A stretch of DNA of 64,000 nucleotides from Arachis hypogaea (GCF_003086295.3 NC_092051.1:7060810-7124809); one strand, 5' to 3'. Positions 49,713-61,270 are shown, counted from the first letter of the stretch. The notes: generated by a model not told the origin, from the sequence alone. Translations and numbers: made by a program.

Positions 49713-49801
49713 ATGGAGAAAGGAGAAATGGTTTTTAGTGGAAGAAAGCGAAGGCGGTTCGGCCATTGATGGTGGTTGCAGCAGCTTTAATTTTCTTGTG
49801 A
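49713..49801 (+). promoter_or_regulatory. Two overlapping uORFs in the TGA9-like leader
   Basis: uORF1 runs 49713-49769 (18 codons, MEKGEMVFSGRKRRRFGH). Its TGA stop overlaps the ATG of uORF2 (49769-49801, 10 codons, MVVAAALIFL) in the arrangement TGATG. Both precede the main ATG at 49829 by less than 120 bp and so should lie in the leader. They could reduce or condition translation of the main frame. Whether transcription starts upstream of 49713 is assumed. Confidence 0.55.
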
Positions 49802-49828
49802 GCAGAAGAAGAAACAGCAGCTTTTGGA

Positions 49829-52800
49829 ATGGGTTCGAGTGTTAAGAGCAGCAACCAAGGAAGCACTCAACTTGAACCACTTCAACAACAACATCATCAT
49901 CGTCATCAAATACAGCAAGAGCACCAAATCTCTTTCGGGATGATGCAATCTCCTTCATCATCATCCTCTATCATCCCGGGAAACTTGTTGTTAGTAGTGC
50001 ATGCTTTATATTAATAATAGCGCCGTGTCATCAAATTCACTTTCTTATACTATTTTGTGATTTTGATAGAAACAAGGATTCAGGTGATGGTGGAGCTTAT
50101 GATTTGGGTGAACTGGACCAAGCCCTTTTTCTCTACCTCGATGGACAAGCCGATCCCTCAAATACTCTTCATCAAGACCAAAGACGTGAGCTTTCATTTC
50201 ATTTCTCTCTAACTTTTAGTTTGTTTTGGAGAATCTGTTTATTTTGCGGGGTCACAAGAAAAGCATGTCCAGCACCATAACGTTCGTAACTGCACCCTAT
50301 AGTACTTGCTTTGACCGGATCCTTTCACATAAAGTGAAGAATAATGCCTAACGAAGCAGGATCAAACTGCAACTGCTCCACACATTTCCATTTCCCCATA
50401 AACTAAAATATAACCCAACCAACTTTCATTCCCTCTCTCTCTTATTATTGGTTGGAGGTGTGAGATGATGACATGTAACAAACCGGGTGTCATGATCTCC
50501 CTCAGGAATAACACATGTACTCAAAATTGAAGGGTTTTTTTTTTTTTTTTTTTTTTTGGTAGCGCTACAAAATGCGTGATACCATCCACGAGTACAGTTC
50601 TGAGAACTGTATACATTTTCTTGTCTCTTTATCATTGTGTCCCTTATTATTTATACAAATAGGTAGATAAATATAATAAGGATAATTAATTAACTGATTG
50701 ATGTTGATGAATGACTCGGCAGAGAAGTCATCATCATCCGGAATGAGGCCTCATACTCTCAACATTTTCCCCTCTCAGCCTATGCACGTTCACCCATCAT
50801 CATCCAATTCCAAGGCAAGTATGGAGTTAGTTTCTGCTTCCAAGAACGTACCCGCTTCTGCCACTGCTCCTCCTCCTCAACCACCTAAACCTGTCAAGGT
50901 ACACTCTTTCACATGTCTAACAAACTAACCGCCAAATAATAAGTTTATTTTTTGTTAATTATTATATATATCCGTGTAGCAGCGAGAGAGTAACCGCAAG
51001 GGTCCGACCTCAAGTTCTGAACAAGAAGGGCCCAAAACACCAGACCCCAAGGTTTTAATTATTTATATATTTTTTGGTTTAATCAATCAATCAACGTTAA
51101 TAATAAGCTAAGTGTGGTTTATTTCATATATTTACGAACAGACACTGAGACGACTTGCTCAGAATAGAGAGGCAGCTCGCAAAAGCAGGCTTAGGAAAAA
51201 GGCAAGTCATCATGATTATTCCTAAGAAATAATTAACATCATTTTTGGAATATAAATTAAAAGAATAATCTTACCATAATTAATTACTGTCTCAGGCATA
51301 TGTTCAGCAGCTAGAATCCAGTAGGATTAGGCTTAATCAGATTGAGCAAGAGCTACAGCGTGCTAGATCTCAAGTAACAATAATAATCTATCTCATCTTC
51401 AATTGGTTCAAAGTTTTACTTTGAGTAGTTGAAATTAATTTTGTTTTTGTATATTTAGGGCATATTCTTCGGTGGAAGTGGAGTTATGGGTGGAGAACAA
51501 GGTCTTGGTGTGGGTATTAATGGCATAAGCACAGGTCCCTATTAGCTACCTCTTTGCGCAACCGTACCTTGCTTTATTAATTGGAATTACGTGACAGTGA
51601 CGTGTGTGTGTGCGTGCGTGTTTTCAGAGGCTGCAATGTTTGACGTAGAATATGCTAGATGGCTAGAGGAGCACCACCGCCTAGTGTGCGAGCTGAGGGC
51701 GGCGGTGCAAGAACACCTACCTGAGAACGACCTCAGACTCTTTGTGGACAATTGCTTGGCGCATTACGACCAAGTTATGAACCTCAAGGGTTTAGTGGCC
51801 AGATCCGACGTCTTCCACCTTGTTTCCGGCATGTGGAAGACTCCGGCTGAGCGTTGCTTTATGTGGATCGGTGGATTCAGGCCCTCAGAACTCATTAAGG
51901 TACCTCCAACATTCTAATCCCAAAATAAAAAAATCCAGAGAAATTCGTTTGCAGCCTTTAGCATGTTCACTATTCATAATAAATTGATGGTTATTATTAT
52001 CACATTATATTCTTAAATTTGTTGTATGCTCGATTTTTGTAATGTTAAAATTTATGGTATGGTGTGGGTAGAGTGAGTGGTGCATGCGGAGATGGGGGAG
52101 GGAAATTGATAAGAATGCATGAAGTCTGTTTTGTCGGTGGGGCTAGAACGAAGAAAAATAGGAGGGGTTATGGAAAAGGATTTATTGTTTGTCATCAATG
52201 AATGAATGACGAAAGATTTCCGGTATTGGGTGGAGTTAGGCTTCATATCCATAAAGCCAATACCCCTTTAACCCCCTATTAAACTCTTTCTTTGCATATA
52301 CTAATTTATTTATATACATATACAATGCAAGATTATGGTGAGTCAAATAGAGCCTCTGACGGAGCAACAAATACTTGGGATATGTGGGTTGCAACAATCA
52401 ACACAAGAAGCAGAAGAGGCTCTTTCCCAAGGCCTTGAGGCTCTCAATCAATCTCTCCTGAACACTATCACATCAGATTCTTTGAGCTCTCCTCCTGTTA
52501 TGGCTACCTACATGGGACAGATGGCTCTCGCCATGAACAAGCTCGCTACTCTTGAAGATTTCGTCAAACAGGTACATTCTTGAATCATGTTTATTAGTGA
52601 TGAATTGAACTTGCTTGTGTCATCCCCACGTTTCCAATTTGGGTAGGCTCACCTGCTAGCTCCTACCCTATGAACCATTCCTTTCCATGCATTACATGGA
52701 ATCTACAAACACATACACATTATTTTATATTATAGAAACATTTCAACTGCACTTGAGACTATTGGTGTTTCAGTTGTTTTAACCGGTGATTTCAATTAAT

Positions 52801-54814
52801 ATATATTATATATATTTTTTATAATTCAAATCAACGATTAAAGTAATTGGTGTACCGATACTATCGGTGCACTTGAAATGTTTCCTATATTATATATATA
52901 TAAACTTGCAATGATGTTATATCTCGAAAAGGACTCTAGTTCCTTTCGCCTTTCTTTGCTACAATTACTTTGGATACCTACAAACACATCTACATACACC
53001 TTAATTAGGGAAAATTCATACATGTAGCTAAGCTTAAAGTGGTTGCAGCTTGGAAAATTATTTGTTCAAAAGAAATGATTGGATAAAAGGCATTGCAGAG
53101 ATATGTAGATATGGTACATACATTTCATTAATATAGAATATCTAAGGCTTATCAGTTAATTTTTGGTTTTCATATATAATATCAGCTAAGTTTAATTTTG
53201 TGTGTGCTAGTGTGATCGTATACACGTGACACTTTAGTGGTCCCTCACTGAAATATGTATCCCTAGAGAGCCCCATATCGGTGTGATGTCATGGTCGTAA
53301 CCGTTTGACTTGAAGACACCACATAGACCCTTCACCGTAATAACTTCCTCTTTGACCACTTTCCATTTCTGAAACCACAACAAAACCATGAGTGCTGACG
53401 ACTAATGTGCCATTCAATTTTCATTTTTTGTCTTTGACCCTTTGGGTTAATTAGAGTGAGCCTAATATAATGTTACATAGATATTGACATGCGGTGTAGG
53501 TGAGCTTTTGAATACAATGGTACAACACCCACTTTTTCTAAGTATGAATAGGACTAGTTGATTTGGAATATTGTTGTAGTTGTATTAAGTTGAGTGAACC
53601 GGTAAATTACTAAATTTCTTTATAAAATTATTGTACCACGGAATTAATCTGCACCTGCTAAACGGCCATCTCAATAATTCTCCAATCTATGTATATAATA
53701 TGTGTTAGTTGGTTCAACAACTTGTCTTAATTTCTATATATGAATATATAGATGATCTTAACTACAAGTAATCCAATAAAAAATAAAGAATTGCCAACAA
53801 ATGAAACAAGAGGAATCTTAATTAGGTAGAGAAAAACTAATCAAATTGATTATGAGTTTCTAGCCCAGTTAATCTGTAGGATGATCTTTCAGTCATACAG
53901 TTTGACCAGTTTTCGGACTTAAGATTTGTTTTGGACATATTCTAGCCACAATGCAATTTTGACATAAAATTTCTTCGGTGATCAATGGTCCACCAAAGGC
54001 TCTTCTTCTGTTATCATTATTATTAATTGTTTTTGCCATTTTGGATTCAGAAATTCAATCTTTGAAAGTATGTTCTGAACAATGCTAATAATTATCAACA
54101 TCCTTGAAAAATGAAAACAATCTATTGTCTATATATGTATAGTCAATACTAATCAGTAATATAATATATAATAATAAAAAGGCGTTTAATGGCTCCGTTA
54201 CAAATCTTCTAGTGTGTGTACTCCTGAAGTGTTTTAATGAAAGACCCTTATTTTGACTATGAATTTCTCATCATAGTTTTGTTTTCAAAGTTTGACTCAG
54301 AAAATAAGGCAGTTCTATAGTTTCTCTTCCATCCTCTCCTTGTCTATATGTCTGACCATATTATATGTTAGAATAGTATTTAAATATTAGTCAGAATAAT
54401 ATATTTAAATTTATATTAAATAGTTATGTTTATTGTTTTTATTTGTTTACCACTTTAATTCCTGTATTTTGTATCATATTGACACATAATTTATAAATAT
54501 ACAGATCTTTTATCTAGTCTTGGTTTCTAACACAGTTTATGCACATAATAATATGTAATGTAACAACCATATGTATACATGCATGCATACATTGGTACAA
54601 TATAATTTGAGTAAAACAATTATGAGATAGAATGAAATAATTTGTTTGAAACTTGTTGTAGGCAGATAATCTACGGCAGCAAACGGTGCACCGTCTGCAT
54701 GAGATCCTAACGACGCGGCAGGCGGCGAGGTGTTTTCTGGCGATAGCGGAGTACTTCCATCGCCTGAGAGCCCTCAGTTCTCTCTGGTTGTCCCGTCCTC
54801 GCCAGGATCAGTAG
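49829..54814 (+). CDS. TGA9: bZIP transcription factor, TGA9/TGA10 type, ten exons
   Basis: A nuclear TGACG-binding factor. In Arabidopsis TGA9 and TGA10 act in anther development with ROXY glutaredoxins. Exons: 49829-49989, 50070-50185, 50723-50898, 50980-51051, 51142-51201, 51296-51373, 51459-51534, 51628-51899, 52332-52571 and 54662-54814, encoding 467 residues. A Gln/His/Ser-rich N-terminus is followed by AYDLGELDQALFLYLDGQ and RPHTLNIFPSQPMHV, which mark the TGA9/10 subgroup. The basic region LAQNREAARKSRLRKK fills exon 5, and the leucine zipper starts in exon 6. The DOG1 domain (ARWLEEHHRLVCELRAAVQE, TPAERCFMWIGGFRPSELIK, TEQQILGICGLQQSTQEAEE) spans exons 8-10. Intron 5 starts with GC. 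Intron 9 is about 2.1 kb and carries a MITE. The exon 4 acceptor is a NAGNAG (TAGCAG). The frame is open throughout. Confidence 0.93.
52735..52885. mobile_element. MITE in TGA9-like intron 9, 9-bp target duplication
   Basis: GAAACATTTCAACTGCAC at the left pairs with GTGCACTTGAAATGTTTCC at the right, and TATATTATA flanks both sides (52726-52734 and 52886-52894). The inner arms (ATTGGTG..., ...ACCGATACTATCGG) also pair imperfectly. It is 151 bp, non-coding, and well clear of the splice sites. Confidence 0.75.
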
Positions 54815-57074
54815 CAAATGCATGCATGGCACAGGGTTATATATAGATATAGCATGTGACCGACCTTTAATTTATAGCTTCTTAATTTCTCTTTTCAACT
54901 TCGAAATTTAATGTTCTATTTAGTCTAGTCAATTTCACGCTCTAGATCATCACTCATCATCTGTATAGATAGACAGATAATTAATATATAGAATTGAATT
55001 TAACAACTACTATATAGATCTTGTATATATATATATATTGAAACATATGTTTCGCTAGAGTCTTAATCAGTTGTTTTTCTAATGAATGGAATTTATGAAC
55101 CTAGGAGGCTAGAAGAGTGAAGAGTGGAAGAGAAAGAGAAATTGAGTTTTGGCTTCAAATATGAAAGCATGGTTGGGCATGGAGGGTTTGCATGCATCGG
55201 CTGTTGAACCATCGCTATTGATGAATGAGTTATGAATGAATGGATTAGGTGGTCCATTCTTATGATGTTGGTTTTGCAAACATATACAATTAATATCAAA
55301 TGTCTGAACCAAGTTTAAATTAACTATTTTATATACAATATCAACTTCTTCCTTGCATGCCAAGCCATTCTTTCCAAGTTTCAAACACTATATTTTTCAA
55401 GCAATCCCCATCAATCACATTTTCTACCAGATAGATAGAATCTCTAGTGTGTTCCCACCGTGCATTTTCGATTTTCTTAAACCATTAACCATTTTATAAA
55501 GGAAAAGTATATGTAACTAATTCTAAATCGGTTAAAAATGGAACAACTTAATTAATTATAAATATAATAATTAGTTTTATTTATTTATGATTTAAAATAT
55601 TGGTTATTAAATGTTTCACCATATTCAAATTAGGAGGAGATACCTTCAGTATCATTACAACGTGAATCACGGAAACTGATTCAATTAACTTCCGTCTTTT
55701 CATCCTCCTTCCCTCTTTAAATGCCTAAAACATGATAAATCATAAAATAGATTCAGAACCATCCAATTTACAAGGAAAAGAAACATCTTAATGCCTAGCA
55801 TAAACATTATCTACGTAGAGATTTTGAATTCACCTAGAGGCATTTGACTGGTTTTTTGTTGAAACCATCTTGGTTCCTATCATTATTGTTTTATAAATAT
55901 TTTTTAGAAAAACTTTAATCTTCTTTGAATTATATATGATAATTCATAAATTATACATACTATAAGCTGATATAATTAATCATTCTTCTAATTGATTTGC
56001 AATTTTAAACATTCTTCTAATACAGTGAAACTTAAGGTAAAACGATTATTACACCTTCTATAAATTGTGATTAACTCCCCATCATTTTTAATATACCAAC
56101 TCTGACACGCCTCTTGTTTTTTTCTTTTTAGTCACTTATCAAATTTGACTAATTTGATGTGTTAGTTCGTTGAAATTTTAAAAAGACTATTGTTTAATTC
56201 TTAAGAAAAGTTATTTTCTTCTTCCATATAATTATTGGAACATTACTTCTTAGTTAAAGAAGGGAAAGTTCATCACTCCAACAAAATTCAATTCACATAT
56301 TGGTATACTCACATGCATGCCTTTAATCAAGTTACTTTACTCAACTTCTTTATTCTTCACCATCTTGTTGAACATAATAGTTACTAATCAGACAAATAGA
56401 AAATAGAATAAATGGTCACGCATCTATATGTTAGTTAGAATTTAGAAACTTCTCTTCATTTTAACATTTCATTCATCGATCAAATGATAACATGCATGAA
56501 TGCACTAGTGATATAAAATAATACCAACTTCTTCCATTTTTCACCAAAGTCTTTTTTTTCCTCTCCTAATATACCGTGCTTGACTGCTTGCTAGTCTTCT
56601 AAGAACATGTACTACCTTTCTTTTGTTGAATTGGCTTAGCTTTTAGTATGTAAGTAATTTTCAAATTTCACATCACCTATCTGAAATTTAGTACTCTTGA
56701 AGTTTTTTTTTTTTTCTCTATCTCTCATCATTAAGCAATGGTAGTACTTTAATTAATAAGGTGGACAGCGTTCGAAATTGGATGTAATCAAGAAGTCAAC
56801 CAAACAGAATATATATAAATTAAACTAGTTGCAATCAAGTTGGAGTTAATTCTCATCAATTCCCTTATTAGATACTTGAATATTGAATTATATACCATTA
56901 GTCTTTGCTTAATTAATGTAACAATGGCTATTTTATTTTATTTTATTTGCTACTGCTTTGAATATGAGGTATGTTTTTAATGCATCTGTTTTATCAAAGA
57001 GGTTTTTCTTTTTCTAATCCAAGAAAAATGTCTCTGAAAAATTAAGGCCATAATAAAAATATTAAGATCAAAAT
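54815..57074. other. TGA gene 3' UTR and intergenic DNA
   Basis: The first few hundred bases probably hold the 3' UTR. No gene is recognised in the rest. Confidence 0.5.
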
Positions 57075-57492
57075 TAGGGTGGCAATGGGACGGGTTTTTG
57101 CTCAACTCCGTCCCGCCGTACAACAATTCGTATAGAACCCGCCACACTTCTATGGTAAAACGTTGAACCCTAACTCGCCCCTGCGGGTATCTTCCCGCTC
57201 CTACCCGCCCCTATAATTATTAAAATCCAATAAATAAAATTAAATTTTAAAATTTGTATAATTATCATCATATACATAACATAAATTAAAGTAAAAATTT
57301 AAATATGATATAATATTATTAATCATTTATTAATTATTTGACATATATTATATATATAGCGGGGTGGGTATGACCTAAATCCGACTCCGTCCCGCCCCTC
57401 CCAAGAACCCGTCCCGCTAAAAACCCGCCCTGGTGCAGAACGGGTAGGGGCGGAGTGGATACCCACGGATTTGGATGGTGTTGCCATCCCTC
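57075..57492. mobile_element. Short hAT-type element, copy C
   Basis: TAGGGTGGCAATGGGACGGG at the left and TTGCCATCCCTC at the right are terminal inverted repeats. ATCAAAAT (57067-57074) and ATCAAAAC (57493-57500) form a 7-of-8 target duplication. GC-rich subterminal blocks (CCCGCC, GGGGCGGAG) surround an AT-rich core of about 140 bp. It is related in style to copies A and B but is a separate, shorter family. Confidence 0.8.
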
Positions 57493-58291
57493 ATCAAAAC
57501 AATAGAAATATATTAATAAAATTTAATGAGAGAAATTACTTTTTTTTTAAAGAATATACATCTAAGACTTGATTTTTTTTTATGAAAATGGGACTGCGAA
57601 TATCGTCCGGAAAAAAAAAGGTAGAAAATAGTAATAATTTTGGACAAAAGAGTCCTCTACAATCAAGAAGACTATTGATAAAAAATAAAGTAAATACTCT
57701 ATGGGCCTTGGGCCTCATTATGATACCAAAGATGGAATGCCATTATAGTCCATCAGGTTTTCTTTTTAAAAGCAAGCTATCCTATGCACCTCTAAAGTGC
57801 GTGCTAGTTTACGAATCGAAAAACGAAGTGCTACTGCCTAAAACAAAAAAAGACTGCCATTGCTTCCATGGATTTAACTTTAAAAAAGGTGCAGTTAATA
57901 GTTATTTACCTCTCACTGTGAAGTCACACAAAAGTTGAATAAGAGCTAAATTATTTGCATTCCAAAGTTTCAACTTTCAACAATCAATTTCTATCAGTAT
58001 TTTTGTTTTTAAAAAATGCTACAAGACTAGTAGAATTTATTATTTTTTGATCAACACATAACCATCAATATTGAAATGTGTAAATTAAAAATATGTTATT
58101 AAATTATTAGACTAAAAAAAATAAATTATGACAAAAATAATAAAATCTTTTAGTTTTTGATATTTTTTTAATTTTTTTATCGAAAATAATAAACGAAAGT
58201 ATTATTAATTGAAGTCAAAAGTGAGTAAGGAGATTATTGCAGACAATGATGCCAATTGTCATCTCCGTAAGAAATTGATTGTTAAAAAGTG
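57493..58291. other. Intergenic DNA
   Basis: No gene supported. A 118-codon open frame at 57582-57938 starts inside AT-rich sequence and shows no recognisable domain, splice context or promoter. Confidence 0.45.
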
Positions 58292-58356
58292 TGTTAGAAT
58301 ATAATTAAAATCAATTAGTATTATTTAATATATTTAAATATTTATATAGAATATTA

Positions 58357-58644
58357 TAATAAAATTATGAAAGAATGAGAAAAGGAAAGATTGATTATTC
58401 ATTGTGGGAGAGGTTAAAAAAAAACATAGTAATTTTTCACCGAAAAGATGATAGTTTATATATCCTCTTCAAGGAGGATACCATGCATGATTTTAATACC
58501 ATAATAAAATTATGAAAGAATGAGAAAAGGAAATATTGATTATTCATTGTGAGAGGGATTAAAATAAGAAACATGATGATTTTTCACCGAAAAGATGATA
58601 GTGTATATATCCTCCTCAAAGAGGATACCATGATTTTGATACCA
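58357..58644. repeat. Tandem duplication of a 143-145 bp unit
   Basis: Two consecutive units (about 58357-58501 and 58502-58644) each begin ATAATAAAATTATGAAAGAA, carry TTTTTCACCGAAAAGATGAT and AGGATACCATG, and end TTTTGATACCA or TTTTAATACCA. On the minus strand each unit starts TGGTAT(C/T)AAAATCATG and TATCCTC. These words resemble, in inverted orientation, the primer-binding site and leader that follow the 5' LTR at 59722. Confidence 0.75.
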
Positions 58645-58850
58645 TAATAAAACTATGAAAGAATAAGAAAAGATGAAAAATATTTATTATATGTTATTGT
58701 TTATTCCGTTCTCGCAGTCGCTGCTCAATAATATTTGTTGATCATAATAATTTGGCTACTCTACCTCATTAAGAAACATATCCACATCTGATTCGAAAAC
58801 CTGCATATACTGTAAGAAGTAACTATTATCGGCAAATAGATGTTGAATTT
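58645..58850 (-). repeat. Left arm of the CXC-gene inverted repeat
   Basis: Reverse-complementing this arm gives the last part of the CXC gene and its 3' flank: CAACATCTATTTGCCGATAA, TATGCAGGTTTTCGAATCAG, GTTTCTTAATGAGGTAGAGT, through to ATAGTTTTATTAT. It matches 59396-59602 in inverted order with about nine bases in ten identical by eye. It has its own stop (TAG in place of CAG), so it is a decayed second copy. Confidence 0.85.
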
Positions 58851-58893
58851 GATAAATATATAAAATCTATCACCGTCTCACATATTTATTGTG

Positions 58894-59560
58894 ATGGGCT
58901 CTTGTGATAAGATGAAAGGAGGAGCTGTAGATATTGTTTCTAGTGGTGGTAACAAGAAAGCGAGTGACAATAGCAACTGCTGCAACTGCCAAAAGAGTTA
59001 ATGCTTGCAACTTTATTGTGAATGTTTTCATGCTGGAAATTTGTGCAATGATTCTTGTACTTACAAAGCGTACATGAATAATGAGAACAATAAGGATAAA
59101 GTGTATAAGAAGAAAAAAAGAAATAGAATTACGTGATCCAGAGGCGTTTCAACTCAAGATTATTTTTGGTGAGAACGAAGCAGCAAGGCACAGAAAAGAT
59201 TGCAACTGTAGGAAGTCAAAGTACAAGAACAAGCATTGCGCTTGCTTTAGTGCTGGATTTGGTTGCTCTAATCCGTGTAAATGTGACGGTTGCATGAATG
59301 AGTATGGAATCGTCAATCCCCAACAAGAACAACATGTTTTGACTAAAGATAATAATAATGGCGGCAACAACATTATGATGGATAATGGATCATCTCAATT
59401 TCAACATCTATTTACCGATAATGATTACTTCTTACAGTATATGCAGGTTTCTGAATCAGATGTGGATATGTTTCTTAATGAGGTAGAGCAGCCAGATTAT
59501 TATGGTCAACAAATGTTACTGAGCAGTGACGGCGAGAATGGAATCAACAATAACATATAA
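58894..59560 (+). pseudogene. CXC-domain (CPP, tesmin/TSO1-like) gene retrocopy, broken
   Basis: CPP proteins are nuclear DNA-binding factors with two cysteine-rich CXC motifs. From the ATG at 58894 the frame gives a first CXC motif, CCNCQKS-stop-CLQLYCECFHAG, with a TAA at about 58999. A frame change before about 59120 then brings in RDPEAFQLKI and the second CXC motif (CNCRKSKYKNKHCACFSAGF, CSNPCKCDGCMNEYG). A Gln/Asn-rich acidic tail ends at 59560. The two motifs run together with no intron, unlike typical plant CPP genes, which suggests a reverse-transcribed copy. The second motif has lost one Cys (SKY for SKC). It sits inside an LTR, and its 3' end is duplicated in inverted orientation to its left. 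No functional protein is expected. Confidence 0.75.
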
Positions 59561-59602
59561 TAAAAATTCTTCATCTTTTCTTATTCTTTCATAGTTTTAT
59601 TA
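59396..59602 (+). repeat. Right arm of the CXC-gene inverted repeat
   Basis: This arm holds the C-terminal coding end of the CXC remnant and about 40 bp of 3' flank. It pairs with 58645-58850. The loop between the arms is about 545 bp and contains both CXC motifs. Confidence 0.85.
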
Positions 59603-59721
59603 TATTATGTTTTTTTTTATTTCGATTCTCTTAACACCTATAAATATCCTTCTATATTGTATTATTCAACTAAAATACACACAAATCCTCTCTCTACTGC
59701 TCTCTCTTCCCCTTTCTAACA

Positions 59722-59733
59722 TGGTATCAGAGT
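59722..59733 (+). other. Primer binding site
   Basis: TGGTATCAGAG directly follows the CTAACA end of the 5' LTR, the standard initiator Met-tRNA primer site of plant copia-type elements. Confidence 0.75.
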
Positions 59734-59939
59734 GATGGTATCCTCCTTGAGGAGGATAGGTTATTTTTCTTATGGTGAAATTACCGTATTTTTCATACTT
59801 TTTTTCGTACCATTTTTTTCCTTCTCTTTTGTAAATGATTTGATACTTTTCTTACCTCATCGATTAGCTCATCCACTACTTACTTATTCTCGTGGAGAAA
59901 TCATATGTTTTTCGTTACCTTCCAATAGTTTACCATCTC

Positions 59940-60165
59940 TTCGCACTTTGTCACTTTTCACCAGTTTTTCGGCAGTTTGCCATCTTTTCAACAGTTTTTC
60001 GGCAGTTGGCCCCTCTTGCGGCAGTTCCGTTTGAGTTTCCTTCTATCAGTTTCGTCTGCGTTCCCTTCCAACAGTTTCGTCTGCGTTCCCTTCCAATAAT
60101 TTCGTCTGCATTTTCTTGTGGTAGGTCCGTCTACACTTCCTTGTAGAAGTTTCATCTGCGCTTTT
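59940..60165 (+). repeat. Degenerate minisatellite of about 24-27 bp units
   Basis: CAGTTTTTCGGCAGTT and CAGTTTCGTCTGCGTTCCCT recur about eight times with drift (AGTTTCGTCTGCG, AATTTCGTCTGCA, AGGTCCGTCTACA, AGTTTCATCTGCG). It lies just inside the LTR element's 5' internal region. Confidence 0.7.
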
Positions 60166-60166
60166 T

Positions 60167-61270
60167 CACTACAAGAAATAATGTAATTATCGATGCTAAA
60201 AATCGACGGCCAGATTTTCCGTCGATACTTTTTGACGGCTTGTCGTCGATAAAATGAAAAAGAAATTATTAAAAATAAAATATTAAAATCGAGGACCATG
60301 TCGTAGGGGTGCACATGGGCCGGGTGAAGCCGAATTTGATGTGACCCAGACCCGGCCCAAAATATACACCGGGTCTATTTATTAGACCCGAACCCGACCC
60401 TAGACCCGATGAAACCAATACACTTTCGGGCCACAATTATACCGGGTAAAAGCCGGGCTGTCAACATTACATTACGTTGATACCTTTTTGTAAGTTAGTA
60501 TGTAAAAATATCCAAATTTCAAAGACTCTAACCATTAGTTAACATGGTAAAATTCACTTAGAAAAATATAACAAGAACCAACCCTTCTTCAAAATTAAAG
60601 CATAACCACAATCAATACTAATATTGTCTAATAATACCAAATATTTAAATCAATACAAATAACACAATCTTATGTATTAGTCTAAAGTTTTATGCATTCT
60701 AAACATAAAACATTAACTTATAGTCTTATAATGACTAATAACACAAAATATTTAGGTTTACAATACTTAAATTCCACATAAGAATAGTCATGATCTATCA
60801 CTAATAATACAAAATATTAATTGTGTATGATGACCGGGCCACCGGGTGACCCGAGCTATGGCCCGGACCCGACCCGAAACAATGACCGGGTCTATTTTTG
60901 AGACCCGTACCCGACCTTAAACCCGATGAAATCACACCAAATTAGTCCCTAAAGTGTTCGGGACCGGGTCGGGTCTGTGCACCCCTACCATGTCGTCTAT
61001 TATTTTAGCAACCTTCTAGCACCTTCATTTTATCGTCACATTATCGGCAAAATGGTGGGTGAATTTTTTTTTTAAAAAAAACCGACGGACCAGATGTCTA
61101 TTTTAATATAATTATAATATCGACAGCTTTTACTGTCGATAAATTTAGACAATTGAGATTTCTTTCTAAAACTTGATGGATGGTGTAAATTTATTATATA
61201 AAATAGACGGTTAAAATGTTGATTTTTATTTAATTAAAATCGACAAAATTTTCGTCGATTTTTATCAACA
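60167..61270 (+). mobile_element. CACTA-type transposon end with subterminal repeats
   Basis: CACTACAAGAAATA at 60167 is the terminal motif of plant CACTA (En/Spm) elements. Subterminal ATCGACGG and CCGTCGAT words in both orientations follow (60195-60260) and recur at about 61080-61260 after the hAT insertion. The opposite end (TTCTTGTAGTG) was not found. The nearest approach, TTTTGTAGTG at about 62618, has no matching 3-bp duplication. The right boundary given is where the subterminal motifs stop. Confidence 0.6.
60304..60987. mobile_element. hAT-type element, copy D, perfect 8-bp target duplication
   Basis: TAGGGGTGCACATGGGCCGGG at the left and GGTCTGTGCACCCCTA at the right are terminal inverted repeats. 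CCATGTCG is duplicated exactly at 60296-60303 and 60988-60995. The subterminal blocks are rich in GACCCG and CGGGTC. The core is AT-rich and non-coding. It is inserted among the CACTA subterminal repeats. The ends differ from copies A-C (GGTGCAC in place of GGTGGCA). Confidence 0.88.

Larger units (their letters stand above)
58292..59721 (+). repeat. 5' LTR, interrupted by a CXC-gene insertion
   Basis: 58292-58355 matches the first 70 bp of the 3' LTR (TAGAATATAATTAAAATCAA), and about 59603-59721 matches the last 115 bp (ATTTCGATTCT...AACACAC...TTTCTAACA). Between them are a tandem repeat, an inverted copy of a gene's 3' end, and a CXC-domain gene remnant. Confidence 0.75.

Noticed and set aside
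57582..57938. 118-codon open frame
   Set aside because: No recognisable domain, starts in poly-T/A-rich DNA, and has no promoter or splice context. Probably chance.
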